Shown here: piece after piece, positions 51,101-57,287 of the stretch
Position numbering within the stretch: position 1 is the first letter of the stretch
Layout: each line of letters opens with the position of its first letter
Origin: Lampris incognitus
Lineage: Eukaryota > Chordata > Actinopteri > Lampriformes > Lampridae
Direction of reading: 5' to 3'
DNA length: 64,000 nt
Assembly (NCBI RefSeq): GCF_029633865.1
Contig: NC_079215.1
Location: 47,367,786-47,431,785 of the forward strand
The notes under the pieces: model-generated
What the model was told of the DNA's origin: nothing
Database searches by the model: none
Seen by the model: only the letters and a program-made list of their open reading frames with translations
Position numbers and translations under genes: made by a program

Positions 51101-53031
51101 AGAGGGGGACAATCACCACAAGTGAAACAAGGAAAATTAGAGACAAAAAAATGACAACATGCATCTGATAAAACAGACATAGAAAGAGATGCTGACATGT
51201 GTTTGACAAAACATAATTAAATTGATCTTGTCAATATCAGTTTAGGATAGTAGTTATAGTGATAAAGGAGAAGAGAAAAAGGGAAAAAAAGAGTAAAAGG
51301 ACTAAGAAGAAGAACGCCGGGATGTGTGAGGCAGATGCTAGCAGTGTGTATGTGTATGTGACAGGTCCACCTGTAAGTGCACGGGATTAATCCTAATAAA
51401 TTCTGATGTCTGAGATTTGCAATTTATCGTAGTGCCTCTGAGTAGCAGACAGGCTCTGCAGACACCCACAGGCTCCTCAGTCGTGCAGACACCCCACGAC
51501 CAAGAGAACAGCTGGAGCCCAAAGCACCGCAATCCCAGAGGAACACCGAGCCCACAGGAGGGTCAGGAGCCTAGAGCAAAAGCCCCACATGCCATGAGGA
51601 ACACAAACCAGGCCCCAAAAGCACAAATCGGGTCTGCACTCCCAACTGAGTCTCTCTCTGATTTTCAAGATTAACTTGAAGTCATTTAGGGCCACCAGGT
51701 TGACCAATTTTTGCTCCCTTTGCAAAAATTCCAAGAAAAAGAGGCAACATAGCTAAAAGCCTTTCCAATTTCAGTGCGCACATTAGGAACGGACAGTAGG
51801 ACAATATCCTGGGAGCACAGGGAACACCCTGCAGTATTGCTTAAGTAATTTAGGCAAAAGGCTAAGAATTGCCTTATAGATAAAAAGATACCAGCAGCTA
51901 AGCCTACACATGTCTAGTGCAGGCCAGCCAACTCTTCGAATAAAGCATGCAGTGATAAGTCAGGCTATAAGAAGTCTTGTTTCTGCAACTTTATTTTATG
52001 TTTGTTTTAGATTTGACTTAGTGATAAACCTCAGCGCACCATGGTAGACTGTCAATTGACTGAAGACATTGGCAGATGCATGTGAATACAAAAAGTTGCC
52101 AAAATCTAAAACAAGCATAAAATAAAGTTTGCAGAAACAAGACTTCTTATAGCCTCGAAGGAAAAATAAGACTAAATCCCAAAATAAAAACCAAGTTTCA
52201 ATTTCATGGTTAGTTACTTAATATATTCCTTAAAGGACAAGGACTCATCAATTTAAATACTGAGGTATTTTAAAGTATCGGCTTTCTCTGGTGATAATTT
52301 TGGGTAAGATAAAAGGGCTTTTCTTTGCCTCAGGGAAAACCATCAACCTTGTTTTACTTGCATTAAGAATGGGTTTCAATAAGCATAAACTTTGTTGCAT
52401 AATACACGTGTGTTATACTTCTCGATGCCAGAGATGTTGCTGTTCAAGCACACAAGTTGACTACTCATCTAGTGATGATAAAATGCTTATTATCCCTAAG
52501 TAGCTATTGGAGTTCCTGTTACTAGGATGCCTGATGACAATGTGTGCATTTTGGGTGTCGCCTGCAGACATCTCAATACCTGTAATGGGGAACTGGCACT
52601 TGGAACTATCGAGTCTGAAGTAGTTTCAAGTTGTATTTTTGTTTTTATATTTTCCTTTGGCTATTGTTACAAGCCAGAGCTTGTGTGCCACTTTTTCAAT
52701 TCACTAAAAATAAATCCCAAGATCATCTGTCCTTATAGACTATGTGTGGTTGCCTGAAAACTCAAAATGCGTAGCACCAAATGTGTTGCTTGTTAAGGCT
52801 GCATCACTGCCACGCAGGTGAAACTCACCCCGCTCTGTCCCCTCTCTTCTTGTCTTTCCCTGTCACTGGCCTTCCTTCTTTCTCTTTCCTCCTTTCTCTT
52901 CCCTCTGGCTTGTTGTCTTCTGCCGCAGGCGATTCGTGAGGATTCAGATGGTACTGGCCAACACACTGTTCCAGTGTGTCTGCTATCACCCAGAGGGACA
53001 CCAGATTATCACCAGTGGTACTGACAGAAAG
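24624..53031 (+). CDS. cfap52: Cilia- and flagella-associated protein 52 (WD repeat protein 16), 12 exons, 3' incomplete
   Basis: CFAP52 is a WD40 double-propeller protein found as a microtubule inner protein in the B-tubule of motile-cilium doublets. Exons: 24624-24684, 25817-26016, 26222-26358, 26684-26812, 31086-31185, 31425-31541, 32058-32158, 32624-32794, 35509-35657, 44934-45079, 46596-46747, 52929-53031. They join in one open frame of 1566 bases (522 codons) with GT-AG introns. Landmarks are [74 protein letters not shown] and IIWDL. The ATG has G at -3 and +4. The vertebrate protein is about 620 residues, so roughly 100 C-terminal residues, part of propeller two, are encoded beyond the window. 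No stop or frameshift was seen, and the gene looks functional. Confidence 0.95.
24990..25495. mobile_element. Penelope-like element remnant in CFAP52 intron 1
   Basis: Two terminal repeats lie back to back in opposite orientation: AAAGTTGAATCAGTACATCT on the left and its near-reverse complement at 25465-25490. Between them is the usual short spacer (CACCATCTTACAATGCTGTG). No reverse transcriptase or endonuclease codons remain. Confidence 0.75.
25817..26016 (+). CDS. cfap52: CFAP52 exon 2
   Basis: Residues 21-87, with [18 protein letters not shown] and the first WD-type block [18 protein letters not shown]; phase 1 in, phase 0 out. The donor is AAG before GTAAAC. Confidence 0.95.
26222..26358 (+). 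CDS. cfap52: CFAP52 exon 3
   Basis: Residues 88-132: [18 protein letters not shown], then the next blade [19 protein letters not shown]. Ends in phase 2. Confidence 0.95.
26684..26812 (+). CDS. cfap52: CFAP52 exon 4
   Basis: Encodes [19 protein letters not shown] and NMFISAG, residues 133-175 plus two bases of codon 176. It follows a T10 polypyrimidine tract. Confidence 0.93.
27301..30145. mobile_element. Rex3 LINE with 5' inversion, in CFAP52 intron 4
   Basis: From 29310 leftward the minus strand encodes endonuclease ([31 protein letters not shown]) and reverse transcriptase ([34 protein letters not shown]). From about 29330 rightward the + strand encodes the C-terminal part ([45 protein letters not shown]), ending in GAATGAATGAATG-type repeats. 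The two arms overlap by about 60 codons. Similar 10-base flanks (ATTTTGATAT, ATTTTAATAT) suggest one insertion with an inverted 5' part. Sequences resembling the two published Rex3 diagnostic primer sites occur near 27595 and 28040. Confidence 0.85.
30361..30852 (-). mobile_element. RTE-type LINE 3' fragment with 14-bp target duplication
   Basis: Starts on the left with TAC repeats (the TAG tail reversed) and codes on the minus strand for [18 protein letters not shown] and [30 protein letters not shown] flanks it exactly at 30347-30360 and 30853-30866. A 492-bp 5'-truncated copy, common for target-primed insertion. Confidence 0.92.
31086..31185 (+). CDS. cfap52: CFAP52 exon 5
   Basis: Residues 176-209: [18 protein letters not shown] and [16 protein letters not shown]. 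Ends in phase 0 before a weaker donor (GTGACA). The upstream intron is 4.27 kb, enlarged by the Rex3 and RTE insertions. Confidence 0.92.
31425..31541 (+). CDS. cfap52: CFAP52 exon 6
   Basis: Residues 210-248: [20 protein letters not shown], then [14 protein letters not shown]. Phase 0 at both ends; donor CAG before GTACGT. Confidence 0.93.
32058..32158 (+). CDS. cfap52: CFAP52 exon 7
   Basis: Residues 249-281: [20 protein letters not shown] and [12 protein letters not shown]; ends in phase 2 before GTGAGT. Confidence 0.93.
32624..32794 (+). CDS. cfap52: CFAP52 exon 8
   Basis: Residues 282-338: [32 protein letters not shown] and [10 protein letters not shown]. This region joins the two propellers in the family. 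Ends in phase 2. Confidence 0.93.
33457..33970 (-). mobile_element. LINE C-terminal fragment with GATA-repeat 3' tail
   Basis: The minus strand reads [40 protein letters not shown] and [17 protein letters not shown], the C-terminal end of a Rex1/L2-like reverse transcriptase. Its 3' tail is a GATAGATAGATA microsatellite at 33457-33485. Confidence 0.65.
34066..34490 (+). repeat. Two tandem copies of a 257-bp AT-rich unit
   Basis: GCACTTATGATC followed by a T-rich stretch and AGAGGTGGTAAGTAT recurs at about 34323 with GGAGGTGGTAGGTAT. Both halves end in ATGGCTAAAAA and CACTTTTCTCGGCATTT. The second unit is truncated by the G-rich tract at 34491. Confidence 0.8.
34522..34554. repeat. Perfect 14-bp hairpin with 5-base loop
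   Basis: CTTCATCCTGCCAG and CTGGCAGGATGAAG are exact reverse complements separated by GTTAG, beside a run of ten G. It lies at the end of the tandem repeat and may be part of that repeat family. Confidence 0.9.
35437..35480 (+). repeat. CT microsatellite next to the exon 9 acceptor
   Basis: A CT tract of more than 20 units ends about 28 bases before the 3' splice site of CFAP52 exon 9, extending its polypyrimidine tract. Length variation here could affect splicing strength; that is inference. Confidence 0.9.
35509..35657 (+). CDS. cfap52: CFAP52 exon 9
   Basis: Residues 339-388: [38 protein letters not shown] and NSIIS; ends in phase 1 before GTAGGT. It starts the best-conserved part of the second propeller. 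Confidence 0.95.
36225..37062 (+). mobile_element. Sleeping Beauty-type Tc1 transposon, left part
   Basis: After a TA the element starts CAGCTGAAGTCGGAAGTTTA, and a second copy of the repeat (GGGTCAGAAGTTTATATACA) lies about 200 bp inside, the IR/DR layout of this group. A decayed transposase starts at 36610 (MRKSKEIRP, then [11 protein letters not shown]) with stops at 36852 and later. It is broken at 37062 by Rex1 and resumes at 40351-40530; its right end is gone. Confidence 0.88.
37063..40350 (+). mobile_element. Rex1 LINE inserted in the Tc1 transposon
   Basis: The + strand holds endonuclease remnants ([29 protein letters not shown] near 37825) and reverse transcriptase fragments: [67 protein letters not shown] and a mutated catalytic FSDDTT. 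The sequence near 39098 resembles the published Rex1 forward primer site. The 3' end has TCAAATTCCATGTCTGTGCA and GATT/GGATTCTG repeats. About 3.3 kb with frameshifts; nearly full length but inactive. Confidence 0.88.
40351..40530 (+). mobile_element. Sleeping Beauty-type Tc1, continuation
   Basis: Resumes after the Rex1 tail with TTTTTGGAGAAATG and codes for transposase remnants around the catalytic region (GTCTGATGAAACAC, GCATCATGTTGTGGGGGTGC). It breaks off at 40530 where an RTE-type LINE begins. Confidence 0.85.
40531..42178 (-). mobile_element. RTE-type LINE, longest reverse transcriptase copy in the window
   Basis: It starts on the left with TAC repeats. On the minus strand a 275-codon open frame (42055 to 41228) keeps the RT core: [71 protein letters not shown] and an intact [12 protein letters not shown] frameshift then leads into the C-terminal part. 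No flanking target duplication was found because both neighbours are other elements. Confidence 0.9.
42060..42131 (+). repeat. CT microsatellite inside the RTE coding region
   Basis: Thirty-six CT units occupy the place where the RTE copy at 1747-3902 has only TTCTCTCTTTG, so the microsatellite grew after insertion and is specific to this copy. It interrupts the region just upstream (on the minus strand) of the 275-codon frame. Confidence 0.95.
42179..42785 (-). pseudogene. Gypsy reverse transcriptase fragment
   Basis: The frame from 42785 carries [37 protein letters not shown] and [17 protein letters not shown]. After the inserted repeat tail the frame resumes as [17 protein letters not shown], holding the catalytic YMDD. 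It ends at the border with the RTE element. Confidence 0.85.
42262..42382 (+). mobile_element. LINE/SINE 3' tail with TGGATGGATGGA end
   Basis: GTCCAGGGTGTCTTCCCGCC, GGAATAGGCTCCAACATCCC and GATAATGGATGGATGGAT are the conserved 3' end of a common fish SINE/L2 family. It splits the Gypsy RT. A reversed copy of the same tail is at 53155-53245. Confidence 0.75.
43208..44193 (-). pseudogene. Gypsy gag and protease region
   Basis: Starts at the double ATG near 44193 ([19 protein letters not shown]). After a frameshift near 43850 it continues [17 protein letters not shown], a CCHC knuckle ([14 protein letters not shown]) preceded by a Cys-rich [17 protein letters not shown] segment, then the protease motif [12 protein letters not shown]. 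The gag fold itself is not recognisable. Confidence 0.85.
44216..44417 (-). repeat. 5' LTR of the Gypsy element
   Basis: On the minus strand the LTR runs from TGTAATGG to TTTATCACA, with TG...CA borders, and is followed at once by the primer-binding-like TGGTGTCAGAAGT. No second LTR lies in the window, so insertion age cannot be estimated from LTR divergence. Confidence 0.75.
44418..44570 (-). mobile_element. tRNA-derived SINE, head only
   Basis: Contains the tRNA-like head of the family at 2206 (reversed GGCGTCCGCGTGGCGTGATG with a B box). It is cut at 44418 exactly where the Gypsy LTR starts, so the Gypsy element inserted in this SINE or a deletion joined them. Confidence 0.8.
44934..45079 (+). 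CDS. cfap52: CFAP52 exon 10
   Basis: Residues 389-437: [33 protein letters not shown] and [12 protein letters not shown]; phase 1 in, phase 0 out. The preceding intron is 9.3 kb because of the transposon pile. Confidence 0.95.
45080..45920. other. CFAP52 intron 10, unique part
   Basis: No gene or repeat was recognised between exon 10 and the MITE at 45921. Confidence 0.5.
45921..46118. mobile_element. Palindromic MITE, about 200 bp
   Basis: The two halves are inverted copies: AGGGATAGGCAATATGATTC and GTACAGGTCTTTGTTCCAAC on the left match the reversed right half (AGGGATGGGCAACATGATCC, GTGCAGGTCTTTGTTCCAAC). The short middle is AT-rich. No coding capacity; an 8-bp target duplication could not be confirmed. 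Confidence 0.8.
46596..46747 (+). CDS. cfap52: CFAP52 exon 11
   Basis: Residues 438-487: [40 protein letters not shown] and ACIIWDL; ends in phase 2 before GTGAGT. A complete WD40 blade. Confidence 0.95.
46748..47329. other. CFAP52 intron 11, start
   Basis: AT-rich intron sequence; nothing recognised until the Penelope-like fragment. Confidence 0.45.
47330..48290 (+). mobile_element. Penelope-like element fragment with GIY-YIG domain
   Basis: Begins with decayed RT codons, runs through the endonuclease (47762-48004), then the terminal region with CATCTGTCGCCATCTTACAG and the end text TGTGTCCAGATGAATTGATT. The left terminal repeat is missing, consistent with 5' truncation. Confidence 0.85.
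47762..48004 (+). pseudogene. GIY-YIG endonuclease domain of a Penelope-like element
   Basis: The 80-codon frame reads [60 protein letters not shown] and [16 protein letters not shown]. The YIG motif, the following Arg-rich helix and the final Glu-containing segment of a GIY-YIG nuclease are present. In these elements the nuclease cuts target DNA for insertion. The linked reverse transcriptase is destroyed. Confidence 0.85.
48471..50098 (-). mobile_element. Complete Tc1 transposon with about 210-bp inverted termini
   Basis: Begins CAGTGCATCCGGAAAGTATT after TA and ends in its reverse complement before TA (TA target duplication). The left terminus (48471-48678) and right terminus (49888-50098) are near-identical inverted repeats. 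Total 1628 bp with a minus-strand transposase between. A second, different Tc1 family is at 59539. Confidence 0.95.
48679..49698 (-). pseudogene. Tc1 transposase, one frame of 340 codons with three stops
   Basis: From the ATG at 49698 the frame reads [19 protein letters not shown], meets TAA after VEGY, continues with the helix-turn-helix ([20 protein letters not shown]) and catalytic blocks [11 protein letters not shown], a TGA after [19 protein letters not shown], a TAG, then [18 protein letters not shown], ending GASTKY. The DDE residues are in place and no frameshift was found. Two of the stops look like simple transitions (CGA to TGA, TGG to TAG). Young but inactive. Confidence 0.92.
50110..50552. 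other. Intron 11 sequence, possible LINE tail
   Basis: Near 50140-50200 the text AATCAAGGAAGAAACTCATT, GAGATTGAAAATCTCTTTTA and CAAGAGTGGC resembles a dispersed fish repeat. Borders unclear. Confidence 0.35.
50553..51013. mobile_element. MITE, 461 bp, hAT-like target duplication
   Basis: The left terminus GGTAACACTTTAGTATGGGG is mirrored at the right end. The 8-base flanks are GGATTTTG and AGATTTTG, one mismatch, the size expected for hAT elements. An internal repeat of TTCCCCATACTAAAGTG lies near 50930. No open frame. Confidence 0.8.
51014..52928. other. CFAP52 intron 11, distal part
   Basis: No gene. The only structure seen is the inverted repeat at 51959-52154. The last 100 bases are pyrimidine-rich, leading to the exon 12 acceptor. 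Confidence 0.45.
51959..52154. repeat. Inverted repeat, arms about 52 bp, loop about 85 bp
   Basis: AGGCTATAAGAAGTCTTGTT (from about 51962) and its reverse complement near 52133-52152 start arms that stay nearly identical through TTTGTTTTAGATTT. The transcript could form a long hairpin. It may be the arms of a small inverted-repeat element or a local inverted duplication. Confidence 0.8.
52929..53031 (+). CDS. cfap52: CFAP52 exon 12, last exon found
   Basis: Finishes codon 488 (Met), then [20 protein letters not shown] and IITSGTDRK to residue 522, ending in phase 0 before GTGTGT. The family continues with a conserved YWE block for which no exon was found to 64000. Confidence 0.94.
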
Positions 53032-53154
53032 GTGTGTTGTAGAACCCATCAGGGCTCCTATTCAGAAGCCATTCAATACGGGTGAAAACACAGGCCATGT
53101 TACAGGAGCTACATTGTGAGATGATTCAGATTGACAGTTTTGACCAAAAAAAAA

Positions 53155-53245
53155 AAAAAATCCATCCAAACTGCTTATCCTTAGCCAGGGCCATGGGGAT
53201 GCTGAAACCCATCCCAGCAGTCATTGGGCAGCAGGCAGGGTTCCT
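53155..53245 (-). mobile_element. Reversed LINE/SINE 3' tail
   Basis: CCATCCAAACTGCTTATCCT and GGATGCTGAAACCCATCCCA are the reverse of the tail at 42262-42382. Only about 90 bp, placed after an A15 tract. Confidence 0.65.
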
Positions 53246-53691
53246 TTATACATGATGAAATCAATATTTTTGTCTCCAGTTGCTCAAGAAGTTGCTCATG
53301 TACCTGGTGAGATCTATCATTTACATTTTGGAGAGATGGGGTCAGTTCAATCAGGAGAGACATAGTGAATGAATTAAAGATAATGTTTATTATAACAGAT
53401 GATTTAGTGGAAATTAATTCATGTAAGTCTTTGATGCATAGACTCACCAGGAGATTTTTTGATCGAGGGGCATCAGCCCTGAGCAGCAGCATAATAATTC
53501 TCCCATGGAGTCCAGACACCGGTGGTAGTGGCTGATGACTTCTGCTGAGATTGATAAGGCTGATGAGGCTTATGAAGAGATGAAACTGATGATCTGCAAG
53601 GACTAGGTGGTGATGGGGAGGTGCATGGGCACTCATAACAGCAGCACAAATGTACTAAAGGTGGAGAGAGAAACATTTAAAAAATATGTCT
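53246..53691. other. Intron 12 stretch
   Basis: Two minus-strand frames overlap here but show no recognised motif and no typical splice pattern. Nothing can be called. Confidence 0.4.
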
Positions 53692-54997
53692 TGATGCATG
53701 CTCAATAATCCAAGTAAGAAAATCAAAGAAGGTTGAATCAGTTCATCTGGATACAACTTTTATTGACAGATATGTTTCATCACTCAACTAAGTGACATCT
53801 TAGTCTAAATTGATTGCAGGTATTCCACCCCTTATAAACAATACAGTTGGATAACGACCAAAACCAATGACCAGTTTCATATGCAAATATGGATGTGACC
53901 ATTAACTTGAGTTTCAATGGCCATGTGTACTATTCACCGAGGATTAGGGAATGTTTGCTATCAAAGCATTTACAAGATGGTTGTGAGACCAGCGATGTTA
54001 TATGGTTTGGAGACAGTGACACTGATGAAAAGACAGGAGGTGGAGCTGGAGGTGGCAGAGTTGAAGTTGCTAAGATTTTCATTGGGAGTGACGAACGACA
54101 GCATTAGGAACAATTATATTAGAGGGACCGCTCAAATTGGGCGGTTTGGAGACAAAGCAAGAGAGGCAAGATTGAAATGGCTTGGACATGTGTGGAGGAG
54201 AGAGTCTGGGGAAAATGATGCTGAATATGGAGCTGCCAGGGAAGAGGAAAAGAGGAAGGCCAAAGAGGAGGTTTATGGATGTAGTGAGGGAAGACATGCA
54301 GGTGGCTGGTGTGACAGAGGAACATGCAGAAGACAGGAAGAAATGGAAACGGATGATCCGCTGTGGCGACCCCTAAAGGGAGCAGCTGAAAGTAGTAGTA
54401 GTAGTTGCTATAAGAGCATTGTAAAATGGCGACAGATGTATAACGACCGAAACCAACGACCAGTTTCATGTGCAAATATGGTTGTGACCATTAACTAGAG
54501 TTTCGATGGCCATGTGTACTATTGACATATTGTAGGATTTGGGAATGTTTGCAATTACAGCATTGTAAGATGGCGACAGGTGTACTAACCCCCCCCCCCC
54601 CCCGATAGGGAGGAACACTGGTTTGAACGGGGAGTCAAAGAGGCAATCTATGGTAAGAGGGAACGACCATCTCTGAACCGGGGGGAGGGAGGGGGGAGCA
54701 AGAGTACATCTGTCACCATCTTACAATGCTGTGATTGCAAACATTCCCACATCCTCTGTGAATAGTACACATGGCAGTTGAAACTCTAGTTAATGGTCAC
54801 ATCCATATTTGCATATGAAACTGGTCGTTGGCGTCGGTCGTTATGCAACTGTATTGTTTATAAGGGCTGGGGATATCTGCAATCAGTTTAGACTGAAGAT
54901 GCCACTTAGTTGAGTGATGAAACGTATCTGTCAATAAAAGTTGTAGCCAGATTAACAGATTCAACTTTTGATTTTCTTACCTGGATTATTGAGCATG
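53692..54997. mobile_element. Penelope-like element with inverted termini, split by an RTE LINE
   Basis: Both ends carry ATGCTCAATAATCCAAGTAA or its reverse, followed by AAGGTTGAATCAGTTCATCT. Near 54606-54675 the + strand retains the end of the endonuclease (REEHWFERGVKEAIYGKRER) after a C16 tract. The RT is absent. The RTE fragment 53971-54404 lies within it. Confidence 0.85.
53971..54404 (+). mobile_element. RTE-type LINE 3' fragment, + strand
   Basis: Encodes [39 protein letters not shown] and, in other frames, [20 protein letters not shown], and ends in TAG repeats after CTGTGGCGACCCCTAAAGGG. Flanks TTGCTATCAAAGCATT (53955-53970) and TTGCTATAAGAGCATT (54405-54420) form a 16-bp target duplication with two mismatches. 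This is the only + strand copy of the family here. Confidence 0.9.
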
Positions 54998-55133
54998 CAT
55001 AAATACATCTTTTTTAAATGTTTCTCTCTCTGCCTTTAGTATTTAGTAATTATTTGGCTATTATTTTTGATGACAATTAACTGACTTGCCACCTTCCCAC
55101 CCACTTGTTTTCTTTACATAGTATGCACAAGAG

Positions 55134-55426
55134 CTAGCGACAGACATGGGCCCAAGTCCATGAATCCTGGGATGGCCTCTAGTAGTTTACCTGAGCCCCC
55201 ATCCATAGGGTTAGTGGTTGTGTCAGGAAAGGCATCTGACATAAAATGTTGCCAAATCAGTATGCGGATTGACAAGACCATACCGGATTGGTCGATGTGC
55301 CATACCGGATCGGTCGAGGCCTGGGTTAACAGTGGTTGCCAATGGTGCTGTGCTCTCACAGGGTACTGATTGAAACTGTAAAATCCACTGTGGCGACCCC
55401 TGAGAAACAGGGAATAAGCCAGAAGA
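55134..55426 (+). mobile_element. Short non-autonomous element sharing an RTE-like 3' end
   Basis: Exact 14-bp direct repeats AGTATGCACAAGAG (55120-55133 and 55427-55440) bracket 293 bp. The inside resembles a LINE 5' leader (GGGATGGCCTCTAGTAG, CCGGATCGGTCGAGGCCTGG, GGTTAACAGTGG), and the 3' end, CACTGTGGCGACCCCTGAGA then AGCCAGAAGA, parallels the RTE tail in this window (CTGTGGCGACCCCTAA). No open frame. Probably mobilised by RTE proteins. Confidence 0.75.
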
Positions 55427-55440
55427 AGTATGCACAAGAG

Positions 55441-56633
55441 ATTGAGAGCCAATCACAGTGCAGACACAATGTTATATATAAATACCACTTGTAAATCCAA
55501 AGGGCGTGACTTGATTACTCATTTTTCCTATTGTGACTGCTATAGATGGCATGATCATACCAGCTATAGATGATGTCAATTGTAATAAAATGCTCTGCAA
55601 TGATCCCCAATGCTTTTGCTATTCCAATACATGATGATGGATAAAATCTAGTAAAACCCATGACTGTAGTCGTTATTGACTTTTCTTATAAGAATGAGTC
55701 ATTTCTGTTGAGCTGTAGAGAGGTTTGACGAAGAGGCATAAAATACCACTCGGGGTTATAGGAATTTGATATCTGGAACTGAAAATGAATTTAGATGTTG
55801 GAGTTGGAATTGCATGAAACATGTTACCACTAATATTTCATAAAAAAGCTTACTTTGATGCAGCAAGGTGCCTCAGCCTAATCGAGCATCCCAGAATTGA
55901 GTGCTCAATGGTCATCTCTTTACAAACAGCAAAACATCGATTTTTGAAAGATTCAAAGGTCCCTCAGGGTGCAAACAGAGTGGAATAACCACATTCTGCT
56001 TTCTCATTATGTTGTATTCTACTGTAATCTTCTCTCAGCAAGTATGAATGAGGAGCCTGCTGCTGTGTGAAGGACAGCAAAGCCTTGCACAATCACAAAT
56101 GCACGCCTTTCCACAGATTAGTATGAAAAGCTTGTAATCTTTTTGCAGCTCAGTGTAATTAAGCCATTGTGTCTCTCTGGCAATTGCACTCACCACTTCA
56201 TTTCAGTTGTTTTTTTCCATGATTGTTGTTGTCTCTGCTTAAACCTGAGGCATTCATTTTCACGAGGTCAGAGGTGCATGGCAGCAGAATATAAGACTTG
56301 TTCTCTTGAATATCCACTTCATCTGCACCCTGTGATCCCTGGCGCACACCATGGTCATACTGTTGGCCCGACTGCACACTGAGAGGTGAGGACAAGTCGC
56401 ACTGATTAAGAGGAACACTGTGGATGCACTAAGTGAGAGAGGGCAGTGTGAGAAAGAGACTGTCCTTGGCAGAGAGGCGAAGGAGAGATACAGAGCACTC
56501 TGGCTTTTATGTCTTCCTGCGGATGGGCAGATGCCACCCCCAAGCGGCAACATGCCAGATTCACCATCTGCTCATCCCAGGACACAGGCACTCTGTCTGG
56601 CAGAACAAATATCACCACTCCTATCTAACTCCT
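55441..56633. other. Intron 12, no recognised feature
   Basis: Overlapping short frames around 56260-56680 on both strands have no recognisable domain and no matching splice sites. I call no gene here. Confidence 0.45.
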
Positions 56634-57287
56634 TCCCAGAAAGTTGAATCAGTTCATCTGGACACACTGGCCACCAGCCTGTAGATAGTTATAGACTGTG
56701 GAGTCCTGACCTGACAAGGTAGCTCTTCTGTATTGTGCCATCCTCTTCATCAGCGTCTGTTTGGTTTCCCCGATGTACAAGTCACGGCAATCCTCCTGAC
56801 ACTTAACAGCATACACTGTATTGCTCTGTTTTTGCTGGGGGACCCGATCTTTGGGGTGGACCAATTTCTGGTGCAGCGTGTTTTGGGGTTTGAAAGCAAC
56901 TGAGACGCGGTGTTTGGAAAATAGGCGTCTTAAGTGTTCTGACACTCCCACCACGTATGGACTCACCACTGGTTTACACTTAGATATCTGTCACCATCTT
57001 AGAATGTTGTGATTGCAACTATTCCCCAATCCTCTGTGAATAGTACACATGGCCATTGTAACTCTAGTTAATGGTCACAGCAATTTGCATTTGAAACCGA
57101 TCATTGGTTTTGGTCATTATGCAACTGGGCTGTTTATAAGATTGGGGATAACTGCAGTCAGGTCAGACTGATGAAGTCACTTAGATGATTGATGAAACGT
57201 TTCTCCTACTAAACGTTGTGTCCAAATGAACTAATTCAACTTTCTGGGATTTCCTTACCTGGATTATTGAGCATGCATCAAGACATC
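56634..57287 (-). mobile_element. Penelope-like element fragment, opposite orientation
   Basis: The left end AAAGTTGAATCAGTTCATCT is followed by minus-strand endonuclease codons (56969 to 56670), then a + oriented terminal region ending GGATTATTGAGCATGCATCA. So, as in the other copies, the two terminal regions are inverted relative to each other. Confidence 0.85.
56670..56969 (-). pseudogene. GIY-YIG endonuclease fragment of a Penelope-like element
   Basis: The minus frame reads [57 protein letters not shown] and [19 protein letters not shown], then runs out at the left terminal repeat before the catalytic Glu region. The K-rich linker before the nuclease domain is also present. Confidence 0.85.

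Noticed and set aside
53181-53676. Minus-strand frames of 151 and 67 codons
   Set aside because: Overlapping frames with low-complexity Leu/Ser/Pro content, no recognised domain and no exon signals.
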